DNA of 26,739 nt from UPXZ01 sp964541615 (GTDB lineage: Bacteria; Bacteroidota; Bacteroidia; Bacteroidales; Paludibacteraceae), in NCBI GenBank assembly GCA_964541615.1, contig CAZIRA010000027.1, positions 1 to 26,739 on the forward strand, in the 5' to 3' direction. A program made the position numbers and the translations under genes. Under the pieces are notes generated by a model, which searched no databases, was not told where the DNA came from, and saw only the letters and a list, made by a program, of their open reading frames with translations. Below, piece after piece: positions 1-6,775 of the stretch. Positions within the stretch are counted from its first letter, which is position 1. The number at the start of each line of letters is the position of its first letter.

Positions 1-87
1 ATAAACATTGTTTCTTAAAATGTCAATTAAATGACGTTTTCAAGTCAGAAAAGTGTCTTTTTTTAATTAAAGAAAAATTTCATTAAA

Positions 88-95
88 TAGTTTTG
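88..95 (+). promoter_or_regulatory. Bacteroidetes -7 element upstream of mdh
   Basis: TAGTTTTG fits TAnnTTTG. Transcription would begin near position 102, only a few bases before the ATG at 109, so the ATG at 199 with a leader of about 100 nt is the more likely mdh start. I see no convincing -33 TTTG at the right spacing, so the call rests on the -7 box alone. Confidence 0.5.
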
Positions 96-140
96 CATTA
101 TCTTTTCCATGTCAATAATAATGAGTAAATTTGCACTCTC

Positions 141-181
141 AAAATTGAAATTTATTAACCCAAAATTGAAATTTATTAACC
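141..181 (+). repeat. 21-bp tandem repeat in the mdh leader
   Basis: The 20 bases at 141-160 (AAAATTGAAATTTATTAACC) recur exactly at 162-181 after one C, giving a 21-bp unit in two copies. The unit is a multiple of three, so the reading frame from the upstream ATG at 109 stays open through it and encodes two LKFIN repeats. It more likely lies in the untranslated leader of mdh. Confidence 0.85.
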
Positions 182-198
182 ATTATAACAAAAAGATT

Positions 199-1200
199 AT
201 GAGCTTTTTAACAAACGACAAATTAGTAATCGTAGGCGCAGCCGGTATGATCGGATCCAACATGGCACAAACAGCAGCTATGATGAGGTTAACTCCAAAC
301 ATTTGCCTTTACGACCCATTTCCAACAGGATTGGAAGGTGTATCCGAAGAAATCCGCCACTGTGGTTTCGAAGGGTTGAACCTGACTTATACTACCGATA
401 TCAAAGAAGCATTTACCGATGCAAAATACATCGTTTCTTCCGGTGGCGCGCCGCGCAAAGACGGAATGACACGCGAAGACCTGCTGAAAGGAAACTGCGA
501 AATTGCTGAGCAACTAGGTAAAGACATCAAGGCATACTGCCCTGATGTAAATCATGTGGTTATCATTTTTAACCCGGCTGATATCACAGGTTTGGTTACA
601 TTGATGCACAGCGGCCTGAAACCTAATCAGGTGACTACTTTGGCAGGTTTGGACAGCACGCGTCTGCAAAGCGAACTGGCAAAACACTTCGGCGTAAAAC
701 AGAGCGAAGTTACCAATACACGTACCTATGGCGGTCACGGTGAGACTATGGCAGTATTTGCTTCAACTGCAAAAGTAAACGGCACGCCGCTTCTTGAACT
801 CGTTGGAACAGAAAAACTTACAAAAGAAGAGTGGGCAGATCTTAAAACCCGCGTAACAAAAGGTGGTGCTAATATCATCAAACTTCGCGGACGCTCATCT
901 TTCCAAAGTCCCTCATATGTTTCTATCGAAATGATTCGTGCGGTGATGGGTGGCGAAGCATTTCGTTGGCCTTCCGGTTGCTATGTAAGCAACGGCGAAT
1001 TTGACCACATCATGATGGCATTGGAAACTACGCTTGACAAAAACGGCGTTTCTTATGGCGAAATCAAAGGTACAGAAGAAGAAATGACAGACCTTCGCAC
1101 AAGCTACTCTCATCTTCGCAAACTGGTGGACGAAGTAATCGGTTTCGGTATCCTACCTGCTTACGAAGACTGGAACAAACTGAACCCGAATATCAAATAA
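199..1200 (+). CDS. mdh: Malate dehydrogenase (NAD-dependent, LDH/MDH family)
   Basis: Predicted to interconvert malate and oxaloacetate with NAD in the cytoplasmic TCA or reductive branch. From the ATG at 199 the protein has 333 residues. It begins with a Rossmann dinucleotide motif GAAGMIG (residues 13-19). The substrate-binding arginines are seen in APRKDGMTRED (R86, R92), followed by N125 in FNPAD, the D152/R155 pair in LDSTR, and the catalytic histidine H180 in GGHGE. An upstream in-frame ATG at 109 would add 30 residues, but these are encoded by a tandem repeat, lie before the Rossmann strand and sit only about 7 nt from the predicted transcription start, so 199 is preferred. The gene stands alone with its own terminator. 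Family membership is certain. Malate rather than lactate specificity is inferred from overall similarity to Bacteroidales MDH as I recall it. Confidence 0.93.
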   Translation: MSFLTNDKLVIVGAAGMIGSNMAQTAAMMRLTPNICLYDPFPTGLEGVSEEIRHCGFEGLNLTYTTDIKEAFTDAKYIVSSGGAPRKDGMTREDLLKGNCEIAEQLGKDIKAYCPDVNHVVIIFNPADITGLVTLMHSGLKPNQVTTLAGLDSTRLQSELAKHFGVKQSEVTNTRTYGGHGETMAVFASTAKVNGTPLLELVGTEKLTKEEWADLKTRVTKGGANIIKLRGRSSFQSPSYVSIEMIRAVMGGEAFRWPSGCYVSNGEFDHIMMALETTLDKNGVSYGEIKGTEEEMTDLRTSYSHLRKLVDEVIGFGILPAYEDWNKLNPNIK

Positions 1201-1270
1201 AGCCCCTATCCCTATTCCTTTCGCTGCAACCGAAAGTGAATTGTGAGAGCAAAAGGTCGAATGTTTTTTC

Positions 1271-1308
1271 AAAAATGCGTATCAAGAGTAATTTTGATAC
1301 GCATTTTT
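1271..1308 (+). terminator. Intrinsic terminator after mdh
   Basis: A perfect 15-bp inverted repeat (1271-1285 with 1294-1308) encloses an 8-nt loop and ends in a T run. The left arm begins with five A residues, so it could act in both directions. It separates mdh from the suf operon. Confidence 0.85.
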
Positions 1309-1536
1309 CATTCACATTAGCCACGACTAATTTAAAACAATTTCCACTTCCTGTTGTTATTACACTACTATTTCATTGGAGAAATGAAAGCTATTGTTGT
1401 GTAAATAAATCTGAAATAATTTTTTCTATCTTTGATGGCAATGTGGCAACATATTGCCAACATTTCGATAAGCAAAGCTATACCGGAACAATTTTCTTAT
1501 TTCAGATTTCTAATCTCTAACTTCTAATTTTAAAAA
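1309..1536 (+). promoter_or_regulatory. sufB leader with a -7 box
   Basis: The rest of the 336-bp gap between mdh and sufB holds no credible gene. TATCTTTG at 1427-1434 fits TAnnTTTG and would start the suf transcript near 1441, leaving a leader of about 95 nt. No -33 element lies at normal spacing (the nearest TTG is 27 nt upstream). The last 40 nt before the ATG (1497-1535) are a degenerate repeat of words like TTTCAGATTTCTAATCTC and CTAACTTCTAATTTT, a spacer style also seen at the right edge of the window. I see no binding site for a known regulator such as IscR. Confidence 0.45.
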
Positions 1537-2973
1537 ATGTCTGACGAAATATTATATGAAGTAACCCAGAGCGAGTACAAATACGGATTTACAACCGATA
1601 TTGAGACTGATATTATTCCTCCTGGGCTGAATGAAGACGTGGTGCGATTGATTTCTGCGAAGAAGAACGAACCGGATTGGCTGCTCGAATTCCGACTGAA
1701 AGCGTACCGTCACTGGACGAAGATGGAAATGCCGGATTGGGCGTATTTGAAAATTCCGCCGATTGATTATCAGGCGATTTCATACTTTGCCGCTCCGCGG
1801 AAAAACGCTCCAAAAAGCCTGGACGAAGTGGATCCGGAACTGCTCAAAACTTTTGATAAACTCGGAATTCCGCTTGAAGAGCAGAAAATTCTTTCGGGAA
1901 TGGCCGTAGATGCTGTGATGGACAGCGTTTCAGTGAAAACTACTTTTCGCGAAAATCTGGCTGAGCTGGGCATTATTTTCTGTTCGTTCAGCGAAGCGGT
2001 TCAGGAGCATCCTGATTTGGTGCAAAAATACATGGCTACGGTAGTTCCTTATGCCGATAATTACTTTGCAGCGCTCAATTCAGCTGTTTTCAGCGATGGT
2101 TCATTCGCTTACATTCCGAAAGGTGTGCGCTGTCCGATGGAACTTTCCACCTATTTTCGCATCAATGCGGCCAACACAGGGCAGTTTGAGCGTACGCTCA
2201 TTGTAGCCGAAGAAGGCAGCTACGTATCCTATCTCGAAGGCTGTACAGCACCTATGCGCGATGAAAATCAGCTCCATGCTGCCATAGTGGAAATTGTAGC
2301 TATGAAAGATGCCGAAGTTAAATATTCAACGGTACAGAACTGGTATCCGGGCGACAAAGAAGGCAAAGGCGGGGTTTACAACTTTGTAACCAAACGCGGC
2401 ATTTGCAAGGGTGAAAACTCCCGTATTTCGTGGACACAGGTTGAAACCGGTTCGGCTATTACCTGGAAATATCCTTCGTGCATTCTGATGGGCGATAATT
2501 CATCTGCCGAATTTTACTCTGTGGCCGTAACCAATCATCATCAGCAAGCCGATACAGGAACTAAAATGATTCACATTGGTAAAAACACGTCGAGCCACAT
2601 ACTTTCCAAAGGAATTTCGGCTGGTGTGAGCAACAACAGCTACCGCGGTTTGGTTAAAATCAATCCAAAAGCTGAAAATGCACGTAACTTCTCACAATGC
2701 GATAGCTTGTTGCTTGGCGACAAATGCGGTGCACACACATTCCCGTATATGGAAGTAAACAATGATACAGCCATCGTAGAACACGAAGCCACCACATCCA
2801 AAATCAGCGAAGACCAGATTTTTTATTGTAACCAGCGCGGAATTGATACCGAAACTGCTGTTGGATTGATAGTAAACGGCTACGCCAAAGAAGTACTGAA
2901 TAAACTTCCGATGGAATTTGCCGTAGAAGCTCAGAAACTCTTGCAGATAACGCTGGAAGGCTCGGTAGGATAA
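1537..2973 (+). CDS. sufB: Fe-S cluster assembly scaffold protein SufB
   Basis: SufB forms the SufBC2D scaffold complex in the cytoplasm, where sulfur and iron are assembled into a nascent Fe-S cluster. The 478-residue length is normal for the family. Recognisable core segments are the basic loop FSDGSFAYIPKGVRCP, the conserved cysteine segment LEGCTAPM, and the C-terminal QCDSLLLGDKCGAHTFPY block, which carries the cysteine known in E. coli SufB to be needed for cluster assembly. The C-terminal beta-helix ends with EHEATTSKISEDQIFY, RQRG-like NQRG and GYAKEVLNKLP segments typical of SufB/SufD. It is first in an operon with sufC and sufD; sufC follows only after an 807-nt insertion holding another gene. 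The A-rich sequence just before the ATG is typical of this group. No frameshift or missing key residue is seen. Confidence 0.97.
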   Translation: MSDEILYEVTQSEYKYGFTTDIETDIIPPGLNEDVVRLISAKKNEPDWLLEFRLKAYRHWTKMEMPDWAYLKIPPIDYQAISYFAAPRKNAPKSLDEVDPELLKTFDKLGIPLEEQKILSGMAVDAVMDSVSVKTTFRENLAELGIIFCSFSEAVQEHPDLVQKYMATVVPYADNYFAALNSAVFSDGSFAYIPKGVRCPMELSTYFRINAANTGQFERTLIVAEEGSYVSYLEGCTAPMRDENQLHAAIVEIVAMKDAEVKYSTVQNWYPGDKEGKGGVYNFVTKRGICKGENSRISWTQVETGSAITWKYPSCILMGDNSSAEFYSVAVTNHHQQADTGTKMIHIGKNTSSHILSKGISAGVSNNSYRGLVKINPKAENARNFSQCDSLLLGDKCGAHTFPYMEVNNDTAIVEHEATTSKISEDQIFYCNQRGIDTETAVGLIVNGYAKEVLNKLPMEFAVEAQKLLQITLEGSVG

Positions 2974-3000
2974 ACATCGTTTTTTTGTTTAATAATTTTA

Positions 3001-3107
3001 AAACATAGAAAACAATAGTTTTGAAAAGAATTGAATAGTTTTAGAAAATGTCAAACTCTTTTTACTTCAATTCGAAAACATAGTTTAAAAATATCTTCGA
3101 TATTTTT
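3001..3107 (+). repeat. Left inverted-repeat arm of the GxxExxY element
   Basis: Two blocks pair with the right arm on the other side of the GxxExxY gene. The outer block 3001-3021 matches the reverse complement of 3747-3767 at 20 of 21 positions. The inner block 3071-3107 matches the reverse complement of 3674-3710 at 35 of 37. The inner block contains its own small palindrome, AAAAATATC-TTC-GATATTTTT. The octamer AAACATAG starts both blocks (3001 and 3076). The sequence between the blocks is only loosely similar in the two arms. Confidence 0.85.
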
Positions 3108-3155
3108 GTTGTAAAAGAAACTAGTGTGAATGTGTTTTTTTAGTAAATTAATGAA

Positions 3156-3563
3156 ATGACTAGAACTGAAATAGATAAACTTTCCAAGATAATTATTGGT
3201 TGTGCTATTGATGTTCACAAAGAATTAGGACCGGGTTTGCTTGAAAAAGCTTATGAGCGAGCCTTGATAATGCTACTTGAAGAAAAAGGATTAAAAGTTG
3301 AAAGTCAAGTTTATGTTCCTGTTGAATTTCGTGGAGTTGAAATTTCAGACGCCTTAAAATTAGATATAATTGTAAACGATTTAATTATTGTCGAAATAAA
3401 ATCTGTTACAACTTTAATCCCGGTTCATGAAGCACAATTGCTGACTTACTTGAAATTAATGGAAAAGCCGAAAGGTATTCTGATTAACTTTTACTGTAAC
3501 AATCTATTTTATGAGGGCCAGAAAACATTGGTAAATAAACATTATTTTGAACTTGAGAATTAA
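3156..3563 (+). CDS. GxxExxY family protein (PDDEXK_3-like), inserted in the suf operon
   Basis: A 135-residue protein with the family-defining GLLEKAY (G-x-x-E-x-x-Y, residues 27-33), followed by a restriction-fold-like core: D70 in KLDIIVNDLI and the E80-x-K82 of IVEIKSV, then HEAQLLTYLKLMEKPKGILINF. This fits the PD-(D/E)xK nuclease-like family PF13366/TIGR04256, which is common in multiple copies in Bacteroidetes and has no firm cellular role known to me. It lies on the same strand as sufB and sufC, 182 nt after one and 217 nt before the other, inside long inverted repeats, so it looks like a passenger of an inserted element and not a suf component. Its codons look more A/T-rich than those of the suf genes (by eye). 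The ATG at 3151 is out of frame (MK-stop); 3156 keeps the full conserved N-terminus. Nuclease activity is inference only. Confidence 0.9.
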   Translation: MTRTEIDKLSKIIIGCAIDVHKELGPGLLEKAYERALIMLLEEKGLKVESQVYVPVEFRGVEISDALKLDIIVNDLIIVEIKSVTTLIPVHEAQLLTYLKLMEKPKGILINFYCNNLFYEGQKTLVNKHYFELEN

Positions 3564-3673
3564 AAACCTATTAATGGGGTTATCTTGACTTTATTAAACA
3601 ATAGGAAACAGAGTTAATCTTTTTGCATTTTCTCTATCTTTCTGAAACCTCCGCTAAGGTTCGGACAAGATAA

Positions 3674-3767
3674 AAAAATATCAAAGATATTTTTAAACTA
3701 TGTTTCCGAAAAAAAGAATTTTATCCAATAGAATAAAAAAAGATACAAACTATTGTTATCTATGTTT
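3674..3767 (+). repeat. Right inverted-repeat arm of the GxxExxY element
   Basis: This is the partner of 3001-3107: inner block 3674-3710 and outer block 3747-3767, each in inverted orientation. A transcript running from sufB to sufC could pair the arms into a long stem that closes a loop of about 565 nt containing the GxxExxY frame. The right arm ends only 13 nt before the sufC start codon, so the structure could influence sufC translation. Confidence 0.85.
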
Positions 3768-3780
3768 ATAAAAAATATTT

Positions 3781-4518
3781 ATGTTAGAAATCAAAAACTT
3801 ACACGCTACCGTTAACGGTAAAGAGATATTAAAAGGAGTGGATTTGACCGTAAAAAAAGGCGAAATTCACGCTATTATGGGTCCGAATGGATCCGGAAAA
3901 TCCACACTGGCATCGGTAATTACCGGTAATCCGGCATTTGAAGTGACCAAAGGAAAAGTGATTTACGAAGGAGTCGATTTGCTGGAAATGGCACCGGAAG
4001 AGCGCGCAGGAGCAGGCGTTTTCCTGAGTTTTCAGTATCCGGTGGAAATACCGGGTGTGAGCATGGTCAATTTTATGCGGGCTGCCATCAACGAACAACG
4101 TAAATATCGTGGTCAGGAACCTGTTTCTGCCACCGAATTTCTTCGTTTGATGCGTGAGAAAAAAGAACTGGTGGAAATGGACAGCCAGTTGACCAATCGC
4201 TCTGTGAATGAAGGTTTTTCCGGTGGTGAGAAAAAACGGAACGAGATTTTCCAAATGGCTATGCTGGAACCAAAATTGGCAATCCTGGATGAAACTGACA
4301 GCGGTTTGGATATTGACGCGCTTCGCATTGTAGCCAACGGCGTAAACAAGCTGAAAACTCCCGAAAATGCTAGCATCGTAATCACGCACTATCAGCGACT
4401 TTTGGATTATATTATTCCTGATTTCGTACACGTGCTTCACAACGGAAAAATCATCAAATCGGGTAATAAATCTTTGGCAATGGAACTGGAAGAGAAAGGA
4501 TACGATTGGTTGAAGTAG
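3781..4518 (+). CDS. sufC: Fe-S cluster assembly ATPase SufC
   Basis: SufC is the ABC-type ATPase of the SufBC2D scaffold; ATP hydrolysis drives the shape change needed for cluster assembly. All ABC motifs are present in 245 residues, the usual length: Walker A GPNGSGKST (34-42), Q-loop glutamine in SFQYP (Q85), signature FSGGEKKR (146-153), Walker B LAILDE (D170, E171) with the following SGLDIDAL D-loop, and the switch histidine H203 in ITHYQRLL. The FSGGEKKRNEI form of the signature is the SufC hallmark and separates it from transporter ATPases. It has no membrane partner here, consistent with a soluble role. It lies 217 nt downstream of the inserted GxxExxY gene and 158 nt upstream of sufD. 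Confidence 0.97.
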   Translation: MLEIKNLHATVNGKEILKGVDLTVKKGEIHAIMGPNGSGKSTLASVITGNPAFEVTKGKVIYEGVDLLEMAPEERAGAGVFLSFQYPVEIPGVSMVNFMRAAINEQRKYRGQEPVSATEFLRLMREKKELVEMDSQLTNRSVNEGFSGGEKKRNEIFQMAMLEPKLAILDETDSGLDIDALRIVANGVNKLKTPENASIVITHYQRLLDYIIPDFVHVLHNGKIIKSGNKSLAMELEEKGYDWLK

Positions 4519-4579
4519 ATAAAGTTGGGAGATGGAAGTCGGAAGTGCAGTTTCAGGAATTTAGACATTCTTGTCCGAA

Positions 4580-4596
4580 TTTTGGCGAAGCCAAAA
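4580..4596 (+). repeat. Small hairpin between sufC and sufD
   Basis: TTTTGGC (4580-4586) and GCCAAAA (4590-4596) form a 7-bp stem with a GAA loop. It is followed by A residues and not T, so it does not look like a terminator for the suf transcript. Just upstream, CTTGTCCGAA (4570-4579) is the reverse complement of TTCGGACAAG at 3660-3669 on the other side of sufC. The rest of the 158-nt spacer is a degenerate word-like sequence with no gene. Confidence 0.5.
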
Positions 4597-4676
4597 AAAA
4601 ACGAAATTTCCGCTTTCAAAAATTACAAAAACTTCCGGAAAAGGAAGAAATAAATTGAAAATTTTGTATCAATAAA

Positions 4677-6074
4677 ATGGCAAATACTAATACAAACGTT
4701 CAGGAACAAGCAACTCCGAAAAAAGAAGCGATTGTTCTTGAACAGCAATATATCGAGCTTTACGAGCAACATTCGGAAACCATCCGCAAGCATTCGGCGT
4801 CCGCACTGAATATCGGTCGCGATAAAGCTTTTGAGAAATTTCGTGAATTGGGATTCCCTACACCGCGCGTTGAGAATTATAAATACACCGACCTCCGTGA
4901 GCCGCTGACCGTAGATTACGGTCTGAATATCAAAAGAATGAACATTCCCGTAAACCCGTATGAAGTGTTCAAGTGCGACGTGCCGGGAATTTCGGCTTAT
5001 CTTTATTTTGTGGTGAATGATGCGTTTTATCCTGTAAATTACGAAAAAAACAAATCATTGCCGGAAGGCGTGGTAATCACCAGCTTACGGAAAGCTTCAG
5101 AAGAATATCCGGAATTGGTTGAAAAGCACATCTCCAAACTGGCTGAAAAACACGTAGACGGCATGATTGCTTTCAACGGAGCTTTTGCGCAAGACGGATT
5201 TTTCATTTATGTTCCTAAAAACGTGTTGCTTGATCATCCCATTCAGATTATCAACATCATGCGTTCGGATGTCGATTTTATGGCGAACAGTCATAATCTC
5301 GTAATCGTGGAGCAAGGAGCTAAGGCTCAGGTGCTTGTGTGTGATCATACGGTGGATGATGTGCGATTTTTTTCCAATCGGCTGACGGAAGTTTTTGTGG
5401 GAGAAAATGCATTTTATGAACATTATAAATTGGAAAACGTAAGTCGAAAAACGACCGACGTTTCAACGCTATTGATTGACCAAATGCAAAATTCCAATGT
5501 GTTGGGAAATCTTTTGACGCTTCACAACGGCATGACACGAAACACTGTGGAAATCGATTTGGATGGCGAAAACTGCGAAACGTATCTTTGCGGAATGGCG
5601 CTGTCTGACGGTAAACAGGTGATTGATAATTACACATCTATCCTTCACAACAAGCCAAATTCGCACAGCAACGAACTTTTCAAATACATTCTGGAGGATG
5701 AAGCCAAAGGTGGATTTACCGGAAGACTTTACGTGGCAAAAGACGCGCAGAAAACGCTTGCATATCAGAATAATAAAAACATTCTGCTTAACCGCACGGC
5801 AAAAATGCGTACCAAACCACAACTTGAAATCTATGCTGATGATGTGAAATGTTCGCACGGCGCTACGATTGGTCAGCTGGACGAAAAAGCGATGTTCTAC
5901 TTGCGTCAGCGGGGCATTTCAGAGAAAGAAGCCCGTATGCTTTTGATGTATGCGTTTACAGCCGATGTTATTGACCATATCTGGATTGATGCTTTGAAAG
6001 ACCGCATTAAAATTCTGGTTGAGAAACGGTTGCGCGGCGAACTAAGCAAATGTGAAGGATGTAGTATCTGTTAA
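4677..6074 (+). CDS. sufD: Fe-S cluster assembly protein SufD
   Basis: SufD is the SufB paralogue that completes the SufBC2D scaffold and is needed for iron entry into the cluster. The 465-residue protein has the conserved RVENYKYTDL segment near residue 60, the long beta-helix core, and the C-terminal CSHGATIGQLDEKAMFYLRQRGIS block, whose Cys and His match the functional Cys358 and His360 of E. coli SufD. The first 15 or so residues are polar and poorly conserved. The chain ends with KCEGCSIC, a C-x2-C-x2-C tail right before the stop. In many Bacteroidetes I would expect a cysteine desulfurase gene (sufS) next, but the following gene is unrelated. Confidence 0.96.
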   Translation: MANTNTNVQEQATPKKEAIVLEQQYIELYEQHSETIRKHSASALNIGRDKAFEKFRELGFPTPRVENYKYTDLREPLTVDYGLNIKRMNIPVNPYEVFKCDVPGISAYLYFVVNDAFYPVNYEKNKSLPEGVVITSLRKASEEYPELVEKHISKLAEKHVDGMIAFNGAFAQDGFFIYVPKNVLLDHPIQIINIMRSDVDFMANSHNLVIVEQGAKAQVLVCDHTVDDVRFFSNRLTEVFVGENAFYEHYKLENVSRKTTDVSTLLIDQMQNSNVLGNLLTLHNGMTRNTVEIDLDGENCETYLCGMALSDGKQVIDNYTSILHNKPNSHSNELFKYILEDEAKGGFTGRLYVAKDAQKTLAYQNNKNILLNRTAKMRTKPQLEIYADDVKCSHGATIGQLDEKAMFYLRQRGISEKEARMLLMYAFTADVIDHIWIDALKDRIKILVEKRLRGELSKCEGCSIC

Positions 6075-6123
6075 GTGGTGGTACGAATTTCGCGAATTCC
6101 AATCGTAAATTGTAAATCAATGA

Positions 6124-6669
6124 ATGGTTGCCAAACCAACCAACATCAAAGCACTTGAAACCGGAACCGGCCAAAGCTGGGAATTCTGGCAGGAATTTCT
6201 GGAAAGTATTCATGCCAAAGACCTTCCGCACGATGAAATTGCCCGAAAAGTAAACGCTCACGGCGCCAACGCGTGGTGGAGCCAGGGTGTAACTGTTGAT
6301 TATGAATAACATATTGGGCGACGAATTTCCGGACAAACTTGCGATGGTGATTTTCAGGTGACGGTGAGCAAAACCGTTGCCGGCAATATGGATGAAGCCT
6401 TGGAGAAATGGGTGAAAAGCTTGGATGGAATGACCGAATTTGATGGAGTAAAAATCACCAGTGAACCCAGCATCAGCCAAACTGAGAAATGGCGCTACTG
6501 GCGTTGTGGATTGGAAGATAAATCTGCTATCAGCGTAAATATCCAAACCAAAACCGGAGGTGAGAAATCTTCGCTTGCCATCAATCACGATAATATTCAG
6601 GAAGCCGGTGATTTGGAAAAGTGGAGAAAGTATTGGAAAACATTTGCGATAACAACCCCCAACCCCTAA
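6124..6669 (+). pseudogene. DUF4287 / START-like (SRPBCC) protein gene with one in-frame stop
   Basis: Two open frames (6124-6309 and from 6310 on) are in the same phase and separated by a single TAA at 6307-6309. Read through, they give one 181-residue protein of a familiar two-part type. The N-terminal DUF4287 region has SWEFWQEF, LPHDEIARKV and HGANAWWSQGVTVDYE; the C-terminal part resembles an SRPBCC/AHSA1-like domain, from FQVTVSKTVAGNMDEALEKW to DLEKWRKYWKTFA. The family normally has Q after VTVDYE, so a CAA-to-TAA change explains the break. The C-terminal half still reads well, so the mutation is recent, a sequencing or assembly error, or suppressed. Function of the family is unknown to me. 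The gene follows sufD by 49 nt on the same strand and its stop codon lies inside a CCCCTAAAGGGG palindrome. Confidence 0.8.
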
Positions 6670-6674
6670 AGGGG
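6657..6674 (+). repeat. CCCCTAAAGGGG palindromic repeat, copy 1
   Basis: CCCCAACCCCTAAAGGGG. The perfect part is CCCC-TAAA-GGGG at 6663-6674. The TAA in its centre is the stop codon of the DUF4287 gene. It is the inverted partner of copy 2 at 6785-6802, about 110 bp away. Confidence 0.8.
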
Positions 6675-6775
6675 GGATAATCCAAATTATCTCAAAAAGT
6701 GGCGTTTAGAATTAAGGGTATTTATCTATCACTCCGCAATGAAACATTTTTATGCGAATTTAATCCTTTTCACTC

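Noticed and set aside
1236..1520. 94-codon frame after mdh
   Set aside because: It runs through the mdh terminator stem and the suf -7 box and looks like translated spacer.
3829..4440. 203-codon open frame antisense to sufC
   Set aside because: Lies wholly inside a certain gene, has no recognisable domain and an unnatural composition rich in His, Phe and Gln; a shadow of sufC.
4580..4605. Terminator between sufC and sufD
   Set aside because: The hairpin is followed by A and not T on the coding strand, so it would not stop suf transcription.
6007..6588. 193-codon minus-strand frame across the sufD end and the DUF4287 gene
   Set aside because: Overlaps two plus-strand coding regions with clear homology; no motif of its own.
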